Source: an uncultured Megasphaera sp. (GTDB taxonomy: Bacteria; Bacillota; Negativicutes; Veillonellales; Megasphaeraceae). From it: a stretch of 64,000 bases of DNA. The DNA lies in NCBI GenBank assembly GCA_900540735.1, contig UQHB01000002.1:52080-116079 (forward strand), given 5' to 3'. Each line of letters starts with the position of its first letter. Within the stretch, counting starts at the first letter, position 1. Shown one piece after another: positions 1 to 8,106 of the stretch. Below the pieces are notes generated by a model. The model was not told the origin of the DNA and made no database searches. It was given only the letters and a program-made list of their open reading frames with translations. Both the position numbers and the translations under genes were made by a program.

Positions 1-374
1 TACCGGCTGTCGTAGGGATAGCCAAATGAGGAATGGCGTTGGGCACGATGGCTTGATTGACACACGGTGTTTGTTGGTCCATGCCGACAAAGGCTTTGAT
101 ACTTTTGGCCACGTCCATAGGGCTGCCGCCGCCAACGGAAATGAGCATATCGCAGTGATTGTCTTCAAAGAGCTTCAGTCCTTTGAGGACGGAATCGTAT
201 TTCGGATTCGGTTCGCAATCGTGAAAGGGCACAGTCTCCATATCACTCGCCTGGAGTAGTCTGTCATAGGCAGGATGACGCATAAAGGAATGTCCGCACA
301 CAATCATGGGATGATGCTTTTCCTGCCTGTTGTACTGTCTTTACAATAGATTGATAAATATCTTGCATAGCCAT
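1..374 (-). pseudogene. Iron-containing alcohol dehydrogenase, frameshifted N-terminal part; probable phosphonoacetaldehyde reductase
   Basis: This gene runs off the left window edge. Translation from the ATG at 374 is well placed, with GGAG 8 bases upstream, but the frame closes after about 37 codons. A one-base shift at the A-run complementary to 318-321 restores a frame that stays open to the edge. The restored frame holds the Fe-ADH nucleotide-binding motif SVGGGSPMDVAKSIKAF and then IPTTAG. The stretch VPFHDCEPNPKYDSV resembles phosphonoacetaldehyde reductases of the Fe-ADH family (family knowledge). Lying directly downstream of phnW, it would reduce the phosphonoacetaldehyde made by PhnW to 2-hydroxyethylphosphonate (inference). 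The neighbouring phnW is also broken, which suggests real decay, although a homopolymer sequencing error cannot be excluded for this gene alone. Confidence 0.7.
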
Positions 375-398
375 AGGGAACACTCCTTTTATCGTATA

Positions 399-1531
399 TT
401 AGTCATTGTATTGGATAGATACGGCAACCTTCATTTCAGCTAAGACGTCTTTCATAGCTTTCCAGAAATCGACAATGTCGGCCGGGAAAATAGCTCCGAG
501 CGAGCAAAGGCGGAAGGTTTTGAAATCGGAAACTTTCCCCGGATAAATGGTAAATCCTTTGGCATAGAGCAAATCATGCATTTTTTCAAAGCCAAAGTTC
601 CGGTCGTCCGGGTACTGAAGAGCTAAGACGAGATGGGACTGGTATTTTAAATCGATGAGTGGTTTGAAGCCAAATTCTTCAGCCCCTTTGACAAGTTCTT
701 TCCAAACGGCCTGATGGCGTTCCCATTTGGCTTCTTCCCCTTCCGCAAAGTATTCTTTGATGGCTTGGAGGGACGAGTAAATGACTTGTACTGGCGGCGT
801 GAAGTGCATTTCTCCTTTGTCACGAATGAAGCTGTACTGCATGTACAAGTTCGTATAGTACGAGCGCGTCGGATACTTCTTCGATTCTTCCATAATGGCT
901 GTTTTGCCAATGACGAAGGAAAGGCCTGTCATGAACATAATACCTTTTTGAGCCGATGCCATAGTGAAATCGACATTGTCTTTCCGTAAATCAATGGGAA
1001 CCATAGCGTACGACGACGTCGTATCGGCAATCATTGTGCAGCCGTGAGCGTGTGCGAGAGCCCCAATATCCCGAATGGGGTTCAAGACACCTGTGCCGGT
1101 TTCGTGATGGCAGCAGTAGACGACGGCAATGTCGTGATTCGTATCTGCATCAAGAGTTTCTTTGACTTTATCGACTGGAATCATACGTGGTCGATGTGGT
1201 AGTATTCGCACACTTCGTCTGCGCGGTTAGAGTACGAGCCGTTATCGAGGACTAAAATCTTTTTACCTTCTAGAACGAGGGAATTGACGCAAACATCAAT
1301 ATTGAGCGTGCCAGAGCCGCAGAATAAGACCGCGGTGTATTCATTCAAATCACCGTGCGCGATTTTGACGAGTGATTCACCTAATTCTTTCATGATCTGG
1401 CCAAATTCTTTTTCCCGCGGGCAAATATCCGGTACGACTTGAGCGTATTTGACCGTATCTGTCGTCGTGGCCGGGCCAGGATTTAACAATACATTCCGTT
1501 TAATTTTTGGTACTTTCGTCATATCTAACAT
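399..1531 (-). pseudogene. phnW: 2-aminoethylphosphonate--pyruvate aminotransferase, disrupted
   Basis: PhnW is a PLP-dependent transaminase that moves the amino group of 2-aminoethylphosphonate to pyruvate, giving phosphonoacetaldehyde and alanine. The gene is in two frames. Codons from the ATG at 1531 (GGAGG 8 bases upstream) give the N-terminal part with LLNPGPATTTDTV and FCGSGT, and end at a TGA at 1181-1183. An overlapping frame from about 1190 down to 399 carries HHETGTGVLNPI, DTTSSYA and the PLP lysine motif SASAQKG-like (SAQKGIMFMTG). The junction between YYHIDH and VDKVKE looks several residues shorter than in intact family members, so a small out-of-frame deletion is more likely than a single-base error (inference). 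It is followed by the Fe-ADH fragment and preceded by a transporter, as expected of a phosphonate operon. Confidence 0.85.
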
Positions 1532-1546
1532 CAAAAATTCCTCCCT

Positions 1547-2878
1547 CTACATGCGTGTCGAAGCTTTTTCGCCTTCTGGCACAGGTACTTCTTTTTTTGT
1601 ATTTTTAGCTGCAACAACCGAAAGGATTGCCATAGCAGCGCAAACGAGTGTAATACCGGCAAAGAGCATGTCCCAGTTATTGTCGCCTAAGAAGAAGCCA
1701 AAGACGATTGCTTGGACCGCGGTGCCGACGTAGGCCATGAAATCTAAGATGCCGCTTGCTGTAGCCGATAATTGACGACCGCCGATGTCAATGGCAAAGG
1801 GCCAAACGAGGCCGTTAATAGAATGCAGGAAAAATCCGGCAACAAATAAGAGAATATCGATGACGAACATGCTTGACGAGAACATGAAGAGCAAAATCGA
1901 CACGCCACCGACGATAGCGCAAAGCAAGACAGTAGGAAGCCGGTCTTCGCGGCAGAATTTGTCACTCAATGTCGGAACGACGAGGGTACCGACACCCATG
2001 CCGACGGATAAGCGCAATGTTTGCATCAAGCCGTCTGATACATCCAGGCCCATGGTCTTCGTAAAGTACAAGGGAATCCAGTTGAGGAAACCATAACGAG
2101 CCATACTGCTAAGGGCAATGATGACGAGCCAAACATCAAACCGCCATTGTCTGATTAAGTAGAAATACGGATAGAGTTTGCTTTTATCTTTCAAATCTTC
2201 TGAAAGTTTCGCTTCAGCAATGAAATTCGACGCGCCATCGCCGTATACCGGTAAGTCTACGTCTTCTGGTTTGCCTTTGACGACGAAGGCGTAAATCCCA
2301 GCCATGACGACAGCGATTAAAGCAGGATAGAAAAATGCTGCCTGCCAGCCTTGGTCCGGTACGAGCGTAAAAATAATCATGACGACGCCCATGCAGACGG
2401 CCTGGCCAAAACCAGCGAAGCCATTAGCAAACCCAGCAGCAAAGCCGCGCCGTTCACTAGGCCACCACTTGGACAAGAGGGACATGCCCGGTGCCCAAGC
2501 CATGGACTGGAAATAGCCATTCAGACCCCAAAGGACAGCAATGAGTACCAATGAACTTTGGAACCCAATGAGCACATTGGTTATGGCCGATAAGAGAACG
2601 GAACCAATGATGAAGCGGTTCACACCGATAATTTCACTAAGCCGTCCATTGATTAAATGGCCACAACCGTAAGTCCAAAAGAAAATAGACGATAATAAGC
2701 CAAGCTGTGCTGTCGTCCACCCCTCTTCGGACATCATGAACGGAATAGCAGAGCTCAAATTCAGCCTGCCGCAATATAAGAAGCAATACAATAACGAAAA
2801 GCCTAGCATGGCTTTCATCGCATATGCTCGGAACGACTTGTACGGTGCCTCCGTATACCCCCAACGTTTCGTTTCCAT
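1547..2878 (-). CDS. MFS transporter of the organophosphate:phosphate antiporter type, probable phosphonate carrier
   Basis: A 443-residue polytopic protein with about 12 hydrophobic segments. The N-terminal region (YCGRLNLSSAIPFM, FWTYGCGHLINGRLSE) matches the GlpT/UhpT/PgtP-like OPA branch of the major facilitator superfamily. It lies 16 bases upstream of phnW, so import of 2-aminoethylphosphonate or a related phosphonate is a reasonable inference, but the substrate is not shown by sequence. The start ATG has GAGGGG 8 bases upstream. Unlike the two genes after it, this frame is intact. Its leader holds a strong hairpin followed by a U-tract, suggesting regulation by premature termination. 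Confidence 0.85.
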   Translation of the reverse strand: METKRWGYTEAPYKSFRAYAMKAMLGFSLLYCFLYCGRLNLSSAIPFMMSEEGWTTAQLGLLSSIFFWTYGCGHLINGRLSEIIGVNRFIIGSVLLSAITNVLIGFQSSLVLIAVLWGLNGYFQSMAWAPGMSLLSKWWPSERRGFAAGFANGFAGFGQAVCMGVVMIIFTLVPDQGWQAAFFYPALIAVVMAGIYAFVVKGKPEDVDLPVYGDGASNFIAEAKLSEDLKDKSKLYPYFYLIRQWRFDVWLVIIALSSMARYGFLNWIPLYFTKTMGLDVSDGLMQTLRLSVGMGVGTLVVPTLSDKFCREDRLPTVLLCAIVGGVSILLFMFSSSMFVIDILLFVAGFFLHSINGLVWPFAIDIGGRQLSATASGILDFMAYVGTAVQAIVFGFFLGDNNWDMLFAGITLVCAAMAILSVVAAKNTKKEVPVPEGEKASTRM

Positions 2879-2905
2879 ACAGACAACCCCTCTCTTGTGA
2901 ACGAC

Positions 2906-2957
2906 AAAAAATCCCTGAAATGCAACACAGCGCCATTGCTGTTACGTTTCAGGGATT
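2906..2957 (-). terminator. Leader hairpin with U-tract upstream of the OPA transporter (attenuator-like)
   Basis: An 11-bp perfect inverted repeat (AATCCCTGAAA at 2910-2920, TTTCAGGGATT at 2947-2957) is followed on the minus strand by a run of five U. It lies between a TATAAT-like -10 (2984-2989) and the transporter start at 2878, so it would form early in that transcript. It has the form of an intrinsic terminator placed in a 5' leader. No competing antiterminator was clearly recognised. Confidence 0.55.
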
Positions 2958-2983
2958 CTCTTTCCCTTCATAATTAGTGGCAA

Positions 2984-2989
2984 ATTATA
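2984..2989 (-). promoter_or_regulatory. Candidate -10 box for the phosphonate cluster
   Basis: TATAAT on the minus strand, about 105 bases upstream of the transporter start and about 27 bases upstream of the leader hairpin. No convincing -35 box is visible, so an activator would be needed or the call is wrong. Confidence 0.35.
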
Positions 2990-3215
2990 GTAATAACTTT
3001 GAATTTATTTCTCTGCTATTATATTTTCTTTACTTTTTCTTTACAAAAAGAGTCTATCACAAGAAATTTAAGAAATCAACAAATATATTACAATATTTTA
3101 ATTTATTTTTTCTTATTTTATTTAATATTTTCGTAAGATACGCTATAATAGCAACAACCTTCTTTGCATGTTATATTATTTCATGGCATATAATTTGCTT
3201 CTTTTGCCAGAAATA
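2990..3215. other. AT-rich intergenic stretch
   Basis: About 225 bases of very AT-rich DNA between the oxidoreductase operon and the phosphonate cluster. The open frames crossing it have biased low-complexity composition and no ribosome-binding site. I see no gene here. Confidence 0.6.
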
Positions 3216-3252
3216 GCAAACAGCCCCTGCCAAGTTGGCAAGAGCTGTTTGC
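3216..3252 (-). terminator. Hairpin downstream of the 2-oxoacid:ferredoxin oxidoreductase operon
   Basis: GCAAACAGC pairs with GCTGTTTGC, with an inner TGCC/GGCA helix, 34 bases past the stop of the gamma subunit. The following minus-strand sequence is only moderately U-rich, so termination may be weak. Confidence 0.6.
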
Positions 3253-3286
3253 AAAAGATTGTATTGTATATGGCAACACCTATCGG

Positions 3287-3826
3287 TTATGCTTGCACGC
3301 TTTCGAGGCCCCGCTTCAACGCTTCCATGTTGAGCGGAATGAGTTTTGCTTTTTTCCCGGAAAACATTTCATGAATCATATTTTCAATCGTTTCGACCTT
3401 AAGGACCTTTGTTGCGCCAACGTAGGCACCGAGCATGACCATATTGCTGACTTTCAGATTGCCAATTTCTCTGGCAATATCGTCGCACGGAACGTAGTGC
3501 ACGCTCACGTCGTCCCGTTCTACCTTATCAGGCACAATAGAGCTGTTAATGAAAATCGTGCCGCCTGCCTTTACTTGATGACCAAATTTTGCCAGTGCCG
3601 CGCGGTTCATGACGACGATTTCGGAGGGATTTTCAACAAGCGGCGAACCAATGCGTTCGTCACTAATGATGACTGTACAGTTCGCTGTGCCGCCGCGCAT
3701 TTCCGGGCCATACGAGGGAACCCACGATACTTCGAGGTTTTCTTCAACCCCTGCTTCTACGAGGTTTTTACCGATAGACATGACACCTTGTCCACCAAAA
3801 CCGGAGAGAATCACTTCGTGTTTCAT
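3287..3826 (-). CDS. 2-oxoacid:ferredoxin oxidoreductase, gamma subunit
   Basis: About 179 residues from the ATG at 3826 (GGAGGTG 7 bases upstream, one base after the beta-subunit stop). The N-terminal LSGFGGQGVMSIGKNL and the segment WVPSYGPEMRGGTANC are the classic signatures of the gamma/CoA-binding domain of pyruvate/2-ketoisovalerate/2-oxoglutarate ferredoxin oxidoreductases. It is the last gene of a four-subunit operon (ferredoxin-like delta, alpha, beta, gamma) and would form the cytoplasmic complex that decarboxylates 2-oxoacids to acyl-CoA while reducing ferredoxin. An earlier in-frame start would overlap the beta gene and is not favoured. Confidence 0.93.
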   Translation of the reverse strand: MKHEVILSGFGGQGVMSIGKNLVEAGVEENLEVSWVPSYGPEMRGGTANCTVIISDERIGSPLVENPSEIVVMNRAALAKFGHQVKAGGTIFINSSIVPDKVERDDVSVHYVPCDDIAREIGNLKVSNMVMLGAYVGATKVLKVETIENMIHEMFSGKKAKLIPLNMEALKRGLESVQA

Positions 3827-3827
3827 C

Positions 3828-4571
3828 TTATTGCACCTCCACATCTTTCACGACACCTAACGGATAATAGGAGGCCATGTTGTCCATTAGCCATTGATTT
3901 GCTTCTTGAATATCCATGCCCCAGTTCGTCGGGCATGCTGCAAGGACTTCAATAAAGGTGAAGCCGTCGTTGTTCATTTGCCGTTTAAAGGCCTTTTGAA
4001 TCGCTTTTTTCGCTTTCATTAAGTGCGGAATGTCGACGACGCAAACCCGTTCTGCATAGACTACGCCGTCTAAGGTCGAAAGCATTTCAGCTACACGCAT
4101 CGGTTTCCCAGCTTGTTCCACAGTCCGTCCTAAGGGAGCTGTCGTTGCACGCTGACCAATCAAAGTAGTCGGTGCCATTTGGCCGCCAGTCATGCCGTAA
4201 ATAGCATTATTAATGAAAATAGTCGTAAATTTTTCACCGCGCATAGCTGCGTGAACGATTTCAGCTGCCCCAATAGAAGCTAAGTCGCCATCGCCTTGGT
4301 ATGTAAAAACCGGCACGGTCGGATGCGTCCGTTTGACCGCTGTGGCCACAGCAGGAGCCCGGCCATGAGCGGCTTCAATCATATCGCATGCAAAGTAATT
4401 CCCAGCAAAGACAGAGCAGCCTACAGGACATACGCCGATTGCCGAACCGACAGCACCCATTTCTTCGAGCGTTTCTGCCACTAATTTATGGACAATACCA
4501 TGACTGCAACCGGGGCAGTAATGGAGTTCCGTATCTTGCAAGCCTTTCGATTTCGCATAGATAGTTTTCAT
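3828..4571 (-). CDS. 2-oxoacid:ferredoxin oxidoreductase, beta (TPP-binding) subunit
   Basis: About 247 residues. The ATG at 4571 has GGAGG 9 bases upstream and lies just after the alpha-subunit stop. The N-terminal HYCPGCSHG, the TPP-binding GDGDLASIGAAE and the following NNAIYGMTGGQ are diagnostic of the thiamine pyrophosphate subunit of this enzyme family. It carries the catalytic TPP site of the complex. The short form lacks the extra ferredoxin domain found in fused pyruvate:ferredoxin oxidoreductases. The substrate is probably a branched-chain 2-oxoacid, judged from the VorB-like partner, but 2-oxoglutarate is possible. Confidence 0.93.
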   Translation of the reverse strand: MKTIYAKSKGLQDTELHYCPGCSHGIVHKLVAETLEEMGAVGSAIGVCPVGCSVFAGNYFACDMIEAAHGRAPAVATAVKRTHPTVPVFTYQGDGDLASIGAAEIVHAAMRGEKFTTIFINNAIYGMTGGQMAPTTLIGQRATTAPLGRTVEQAGKPMRVAEMLSTLDGVVYAERVCVVDIPHLMKAKKAIQKAFKRQMNNDGFTFIEVLAACPTNWGMDIQEANQWLMDNMASYYPLGVVKDVEVQ

Positions 4572-4575
4572 GACC

Positions 4576-5640
4576 TTACACCTCCCCGATAGCTTTTTCA
4601 GCTGCATTTTGAATATCTGAAACTGTCGGGATCACGCCGCCATAGCGTCCAAAGAAGCGGACTGGTTTCCGTTCTGCTACAGCTAGATTGACATCATCGA
4701 GCATTTGTCCCGTACTCATTTCTACGTCTAAAATCATTTTTACACTCGTCTGTTCTGCCAGTTCACGAAGCCGTTTATACGGGAACGGCCAGAGCGTAAT
4801 GGGCCGGAAGACACCTGCTTTAATGCCTTTTGCCCGGAGATTTTCGGCAACTGTAATAGCAATACGCGCCGGTGTGCCGTAGGCTACGATCAATAATTCT
4901 GCATCGTCTGTCATGACTTCTTCGTATTTTACTTCATGTTCTTCGATGTAGTGATACATATCGAGGAGTTCCTGATTATGTACTTCGCACGCTACTGCAT
5001 CGATGAGCAAGGAGTTGATGAAGTTGTTATGGTCTCGATCACCACGGCCAGACGCTGCCCAATCTTTCGGCGGCAAATCCCGTTTCGGTACGTCGTGCCA
5101 TACGATAGGTTCCATCATTTGCCCAATAAGGCCGTCTGCTAAAATCATGACTGGTGTGCGGTATTGGTCGGCAACATCAAAGGCTTCTTGCACGAGGTCG
5201 ACTGCTTCTTGTAAATTCGACGGTGCTAAGACCGGTGTGCGGTAGTCACCATTGCCGCCGCCACGGGTAGCCTGGAAGTAATCGGCCTGCGATGGCTGAA
5301 TAGAGCCCAGTCCCGGGCCGCCACGCATGACGTTGACGATGACACACGGTAATTTGGCACCAGCTAAGTAACTAATGCCTTCTTGTTTGAGGCTCACACC
5401 AGGAGATGACGACGATGTCATCGCACGTACACCAGTGGATGCTGCGCCGTAGACCATATTAATGGCTGCGACTTCCGATTCAGCCTGGACAAAGACACCG
5501 CCAGCTTGTGGCATTTTCAGCGACATATATTCAGGGATTTCGTTTTGCGGGGTAATAGGATAGCCAAAGAAACCGCGACAACCAGCACGAATAGCGGCTT
5601 CAGCAATCGCTTCGCTGCCCTTCCAAATTTCTCGTTTCAT
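4576..5640 (-). CDS. vorB: 2-oxoacid:ferredoxin oxidoreductase, alpha subunit (3-methyl-2-oxobutanoate dehydrogenase VorB type)
   Basis: 354 residues, the usual length for VorB. The N-terminus reads GSEAIAEAAIRAGCRGFFGYPITPQ, with the pyrimidine-binding domain motif GYPITPQNEIPE, and later TSSSSPGVSL and MRGGPGLGSIQPSQAD, which are typical of the alpha subunit of ketoisovalerate ferredoxin oxidoreductase. The C-terminal part is a transketolase-like domain II (LLIVAYGTPARIA). It sits between the ferredoxin-like delta subunit and the beta subunit. Expected role: oxidative decarboxylation of valine-, leucine- and isoleucine-derived 2-oxoacids to branched acyl-CoA. The family name is well supported; the exact substrate is inferred. 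Confidence 0.9.
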   Translation of the reverse strand: MKREIWKGSEAIAEAAIRAGCRGFFGYPITPQNEIPEYMSLKMPQAGGVFVQAESEVAAINMVYGAASTGVRAMTSSSSPGVSLKQEGISYLAGAKLPCVIVNVMRGGPGLGSIQPSQADYFQATRGGGNGDYRTPVLAPSNLQEAVDLVQEAFDVADQYRTPVMILADGLIGQMMEPIVWHDVPKRDLPPKDWAASGRGDRDHNNFINSLLIDAVACEVHNQELLDMYHYIEEHEVKYEEVMTDDAELLIVAYGTPARIAITVAENLRAKGIKAGVFRPITLWPFPYKRLRELAEQTSVKMILDVEMSTGQMLDDVNLAVAERKPVRFFGRYGGVIPTVSDIQNAAEKAIGEV

Positions 5641-5657
5641 AGGGACCTGTCCCTCCT

Positions 5658-5870
5658 TTACGCGTCTTTTTCAATAGTGATAATCGAATCCGGACAAATT
5701 CTAGCACAGCTGGCACAACCGATGCAGTGTTCCATATCTACACACGTTGCCGGGCGGTAGCCTTTAATATTCGTGCCTTCTTCTAAGGCGAGAATTTTCT
5801 TTGGACATACGCCGATACATAAGCCGCACCCTTTACACCGTTCTGTTCTGAATGTAAGGTGAATTGCCAT
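5658..5870 (-). CDS. 4Fe-4S ferredoxin-type delta subunit of the 2-oxoacid oxidoreductase
   Basis: A 70-residue protein with two complete 4Fe-4S binding motifs, CKGCGLCIGVCP near residue 14 and CIGCASCARICP near residue 49. It precedes the alpha subunit by 17 bases and is the delta subunit that passes electrons from the TPP centre to external ferredoxin. Small size, motif spacing and operon position agree with the VorD/KorD family. Confidence 0.92.
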   Translation of the reverse strand: MAIHLTFRTERCKGCGLCIGVCPKKILALEEGTNIKGYRPATCVDMEHCIGCASCARICPDSIITIEKDA

Positions 5871-5899
5871 AAGTCAAACACTCCTTTCCTTTGCGAGTC

Positions 5900-6577
5900 T
5901 TACTCCCAAGGTTTTTTCATATATAAGTCCATCGGGAAAACAGGATGTACATAGACGGAAGCCTGATCGGCCAAGTGCCGCGGTACGGCGTGGCAAATTA
6001 CAGGTACTCCAGTTAATGTCGAAACAGTTTCAGCCATTTTTGCACCACTCGTAATATCTTCTAATGACGTGAGCTGGCAGCAATGGGTATTATTAATGAG
6101 GCCGTCAATGGCAAGGCCAGACGTGGCAGCAATGTTTTTTACGTACGCTGTTGCTTTTTCAGGTGTGTCCGATAAGGGACGGTTGGCATTGACGACGCAC
6201 CAGACACGAGCACCTTGGGCCTTTAATTGATGGCGGTAACGGGCGAGAACACGGGCACCAGATGGGTCGCCGCCAATGTCGAGCACGCCGTAGGACTTCG
6301 TTTCAAAAAGGCTAAAGACATCAGCCGGCATAGATGGCAAATCGGCATCCATATGCATTTGCGAGCTCGCAATCAGTCGTCCGCCGCGCGCTTCAATGAG
6401 AGCCTTGCATTCGCGAGAGCGAAAATACGGGTCTACTACATCTAAATCAGCCAACGAAAAAGGGCATCCTCTATCGGCTAAGGCCATGGCTAAATTTAAG
6501 GCAAATTCCGTTTTGCCACTGCCGAAATGACCAACAATTACGGTCAGCCGTGCTGCATCAATCCAATCACGTGCCAT
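5900..6577 (-). CDS. P-loop nucleotide-binding protein linked to the oxidoreductase operon
   Basis: About 225 residues from the ATG at 6577; an in-frame GTG at 6592 is possible. A Walker A motif GHFGSGKTEFALNLA lies at the N-terminus, followed by DLDVVDPYFRSRE (switch-like) and DIGGDPSGARVL, resembling CobQ/MinD/NifH-type SIMIBI NTPases. Its function is unknown. Its place as first gene of the operon, 29 bases before the ferredoxin subunit, suggests it helps assemble or activate the iron-sulfur oxidoreductase (inference). It has none of the cobyrinate-specific features that would make it CobB. Confidence 0.75.
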   Translation of the reverse strand: MARDWIDAARLTVIVGHFGSGKTEFALNLAMALADRGCPFSLADLDVVDPYFRSRECKALIEARGGRLIASSQMHMDADLPSMPADVFSLFETKSYGVLDIGGDPSGARVLARYRHQLKAQGARVWCVVNANRPLSDTPEKATAYVKNIAATSGLAIDGLINNTHCCQLTSLEDITSGAKMAETVSTLTGVPVICHAVPRHLADQASVYVHPVFPMDLYMKKPWE

Positions 6578-6836
6578 TTCTGTCACCACCACTTCTCTAT
6601 ACGAACTATATGTGCGAAAAACTATTATGATTTTTAATATTTGCTTCTATCCGTTTATCATAAAAGTTATTTTTATCATGCATTTCTGTTATTTATATTA
6701 TATCGTGGATTGTATTTTCCTGCAAGACACACGCAAGTAAAACGTTCATCGTATTCTCAATTTGTCTACTACCATGAGAGCCATTGCATAACCCGTATAC
6801 ACAAAACACTGTTGAGTATTGACTTTTTCGGACACG

Positions 6837-6880
6837 AAAAAAGACACGGTTTTAAGAGTAAATTCCTAAAACTGTGTCTT
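6837..6880 (-). terminator. Intrinsic terminator overlapping the end of the barrel gene
   Basis: AAGACACGGTTTTA (6841-6854) pairs with TAAAACTGTGTCTT (6867-6880), followed on the minus strand by six U. The 5' arm of the hairpin lies inside the last codons and stop of the autotransporter-type gene. Confidence 0.8.
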
Positions 6881-8017
6881 CAAAGACCGGGGGTCTTCTT
6901 TTAATTTTTCAAAGTCTTCTTTTTCTTTGCGGCTTGCACCGCCCCACTTGACGACGAGACCGCCTGTGACGTTCCATGTCGTATCCATATGAGAGCCAAA
7001 GCGCTTCGTATATTCGCCCCACAAGAGATTGCCCTTGCCTAAGGCTACAGACGTACCGACAGTCATATCGTACCACGTCGTCTGTCCTTCACCGAGCGTT
7101 ACTTTCGTTTGGTCTTGTGTCGCCTGATTCGTCGCTTCCCCTTCCAAGGGGCCGCTTAAATTTCGCTGCATATCGACGCGGCCATACGCTAAGCCATTGT
7201 GCCCTTGCAAACTATACGCCCGCCCTGCCATGATGCCGACACGGCCCGTAACGATAAAGGGATTCGTAGCGCGAAAGGATGTATCTGCATCGACGAGTGG
7301 CCGTAGCCGTACATATCCTGCGGAAATGCCGACTTGGGGCTCCCAGAAAAAGCGATGTTCCTGGGACACGCGCATATCATAGTAGCGTAAACCTAAAGAC
7401 GGCATCCAAAGGCGTGCATTCTTCATGCCTCCTGTACCATCACTGCGGGTATAGGTCATCGTACTTTGGATATTGGCTACGCGAAATACAGACTCGAAGC
7501 GTTTTCCCTGCGCACCAGCCCAGACAGTATAGAGGGCACCGCCATAACTAGTCATGGCATTGGATCCGCCGCCATACTCTACCGGTTTGCCATCATAAGC
7601 ATTGATATACGCATTAGACGAGGTCATCGTGTAAAAGGCGCCTTCGTAGAGCTTACCGCCCCATTTCTGGCGGACTAAACTCGATTCATGACCAATTAAG
7701 GTCGCGCTATAGTCTTGGGAAAAGGAAATATTGCCATCTAACGGAAAGCCATCACTGCGATAAAAGGTTTTAACCCACCAATCTTCGCCGTCTGCAGGCT
7801 CTTCTAAATCCTTATACGACGCAAAGCGATTATCATCACTGCGCCGCCAAATGAGGTCGTCTTCCATGCGATAAAAACCGACGATACCCATTTCACTAGC
7901 CGCCATGGAATAGGCTGTTTCTTGCCACGACGCAGTGCTCTTGGCCGTTATGGCTACGACGAAAAGGAAGGTGAACCAATATATTTTCTTTATCTTTATA
8001 TAACTATATATAAGCAA
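6866..8017 (-). CDS. Outer-membrane autotransporter-type beta-barrel protein
   Basis: About 383 residues. I place the start at the TTG at 8017, which has AGGGGGA 6 bases upstream; a longer frame begins inside the promoter. A hydrophobic signal peptide of about 28 residues ends near KSTA. The rest has alternating hydrophobic/polar strands, and the second half (SLGLRYYDMRV, PQVGISAGYVRLRP, GRVGIMAGRAYSL, VTGGLVVKWGG) resembles autotransporter barrel domains. The protein is short and has no passenger repeats, so it may be a stand-alone barrel or a small adhesin. The very C-terminus continues past the last strand with a charged tail rich in Lys and Glu. It has its own extended -10 promoter and terminator. 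Confidence 0.7.
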   Translation of the reverse strand: MLIYSYIKIKKIYWFTFLFVVAITAKSTASWQETAYSMAASEMGIVGFYRMEDDLIWRRSDDNRFASYKDLEEPADGEDWWVKTFYRSDGFPLDGNISFSQDYSATLIGHESSLVRQKWGGKLYEGAFYTMTSSNAYINAYDGKPVEYGGGSNAMTSYGGALYTVWAGAQGKRFESVFRVANIQSTMTYTRSDGTGGMKNARLWMPSLGLRYYDMRVSQEHRFFWEPQVGISAGYVRLRPLVDADTSFRATNPFIVTGRVGIMAGRAYSLQGHNGLAYGRVDMQRNLSGPLEGEATNQATQDQTKVTLGEGQTTWYDMTVGTSVALGKGNLLWGEYTKRFGSHMDTTWNVTGGLVVKWGGASRKEKEDFEKLKEDPRSLKTQF

Positions 8018-8041
8018 TAGTCTTCCCCCTTCGTACCCGCT

Positions 8042-8050
8042 ATTATACCA
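8042..8050 (-). promoter_or_regulatory. Extended -10 promoter of the barrel gene
   Basis: TGGTATAAT on the minus strand, 25 bases upstream of the TTG start. The -35 region is poor, as is common for extended -10 promoters. It directly abuts the U-tract of the upstream terminator. Confidence 0.55.
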
Positions 8051-8051
8051 C

Positions 8052-8080
8052 AAAAAAACGGCCCGACCGAAGTCGAACCG
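8052..8080 (-). terminator. UUCG-capped intrinsic terminator of the superoxide reductase gene
   Basis: On the minus strand, CGGTTCGAC pairs with GTCGGGCCG (two G-U wobbles) around a C(UUCG)G tetraloop, followed by seven U. It lies 27 bases past the superoxide reductase stop. Confidence 0.85.
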
Positions 8081-8106
8081 CTTTGGGTTTCGTTACGTGT
8101 GTGAGA

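Noticed and set aside
3293..3955. Long open frame antisense to the gamma and beta subunits
   Set aside because: It lacks a ribosome-binding site and recognisable domains, and lies wholly opposite well-conserved genes.
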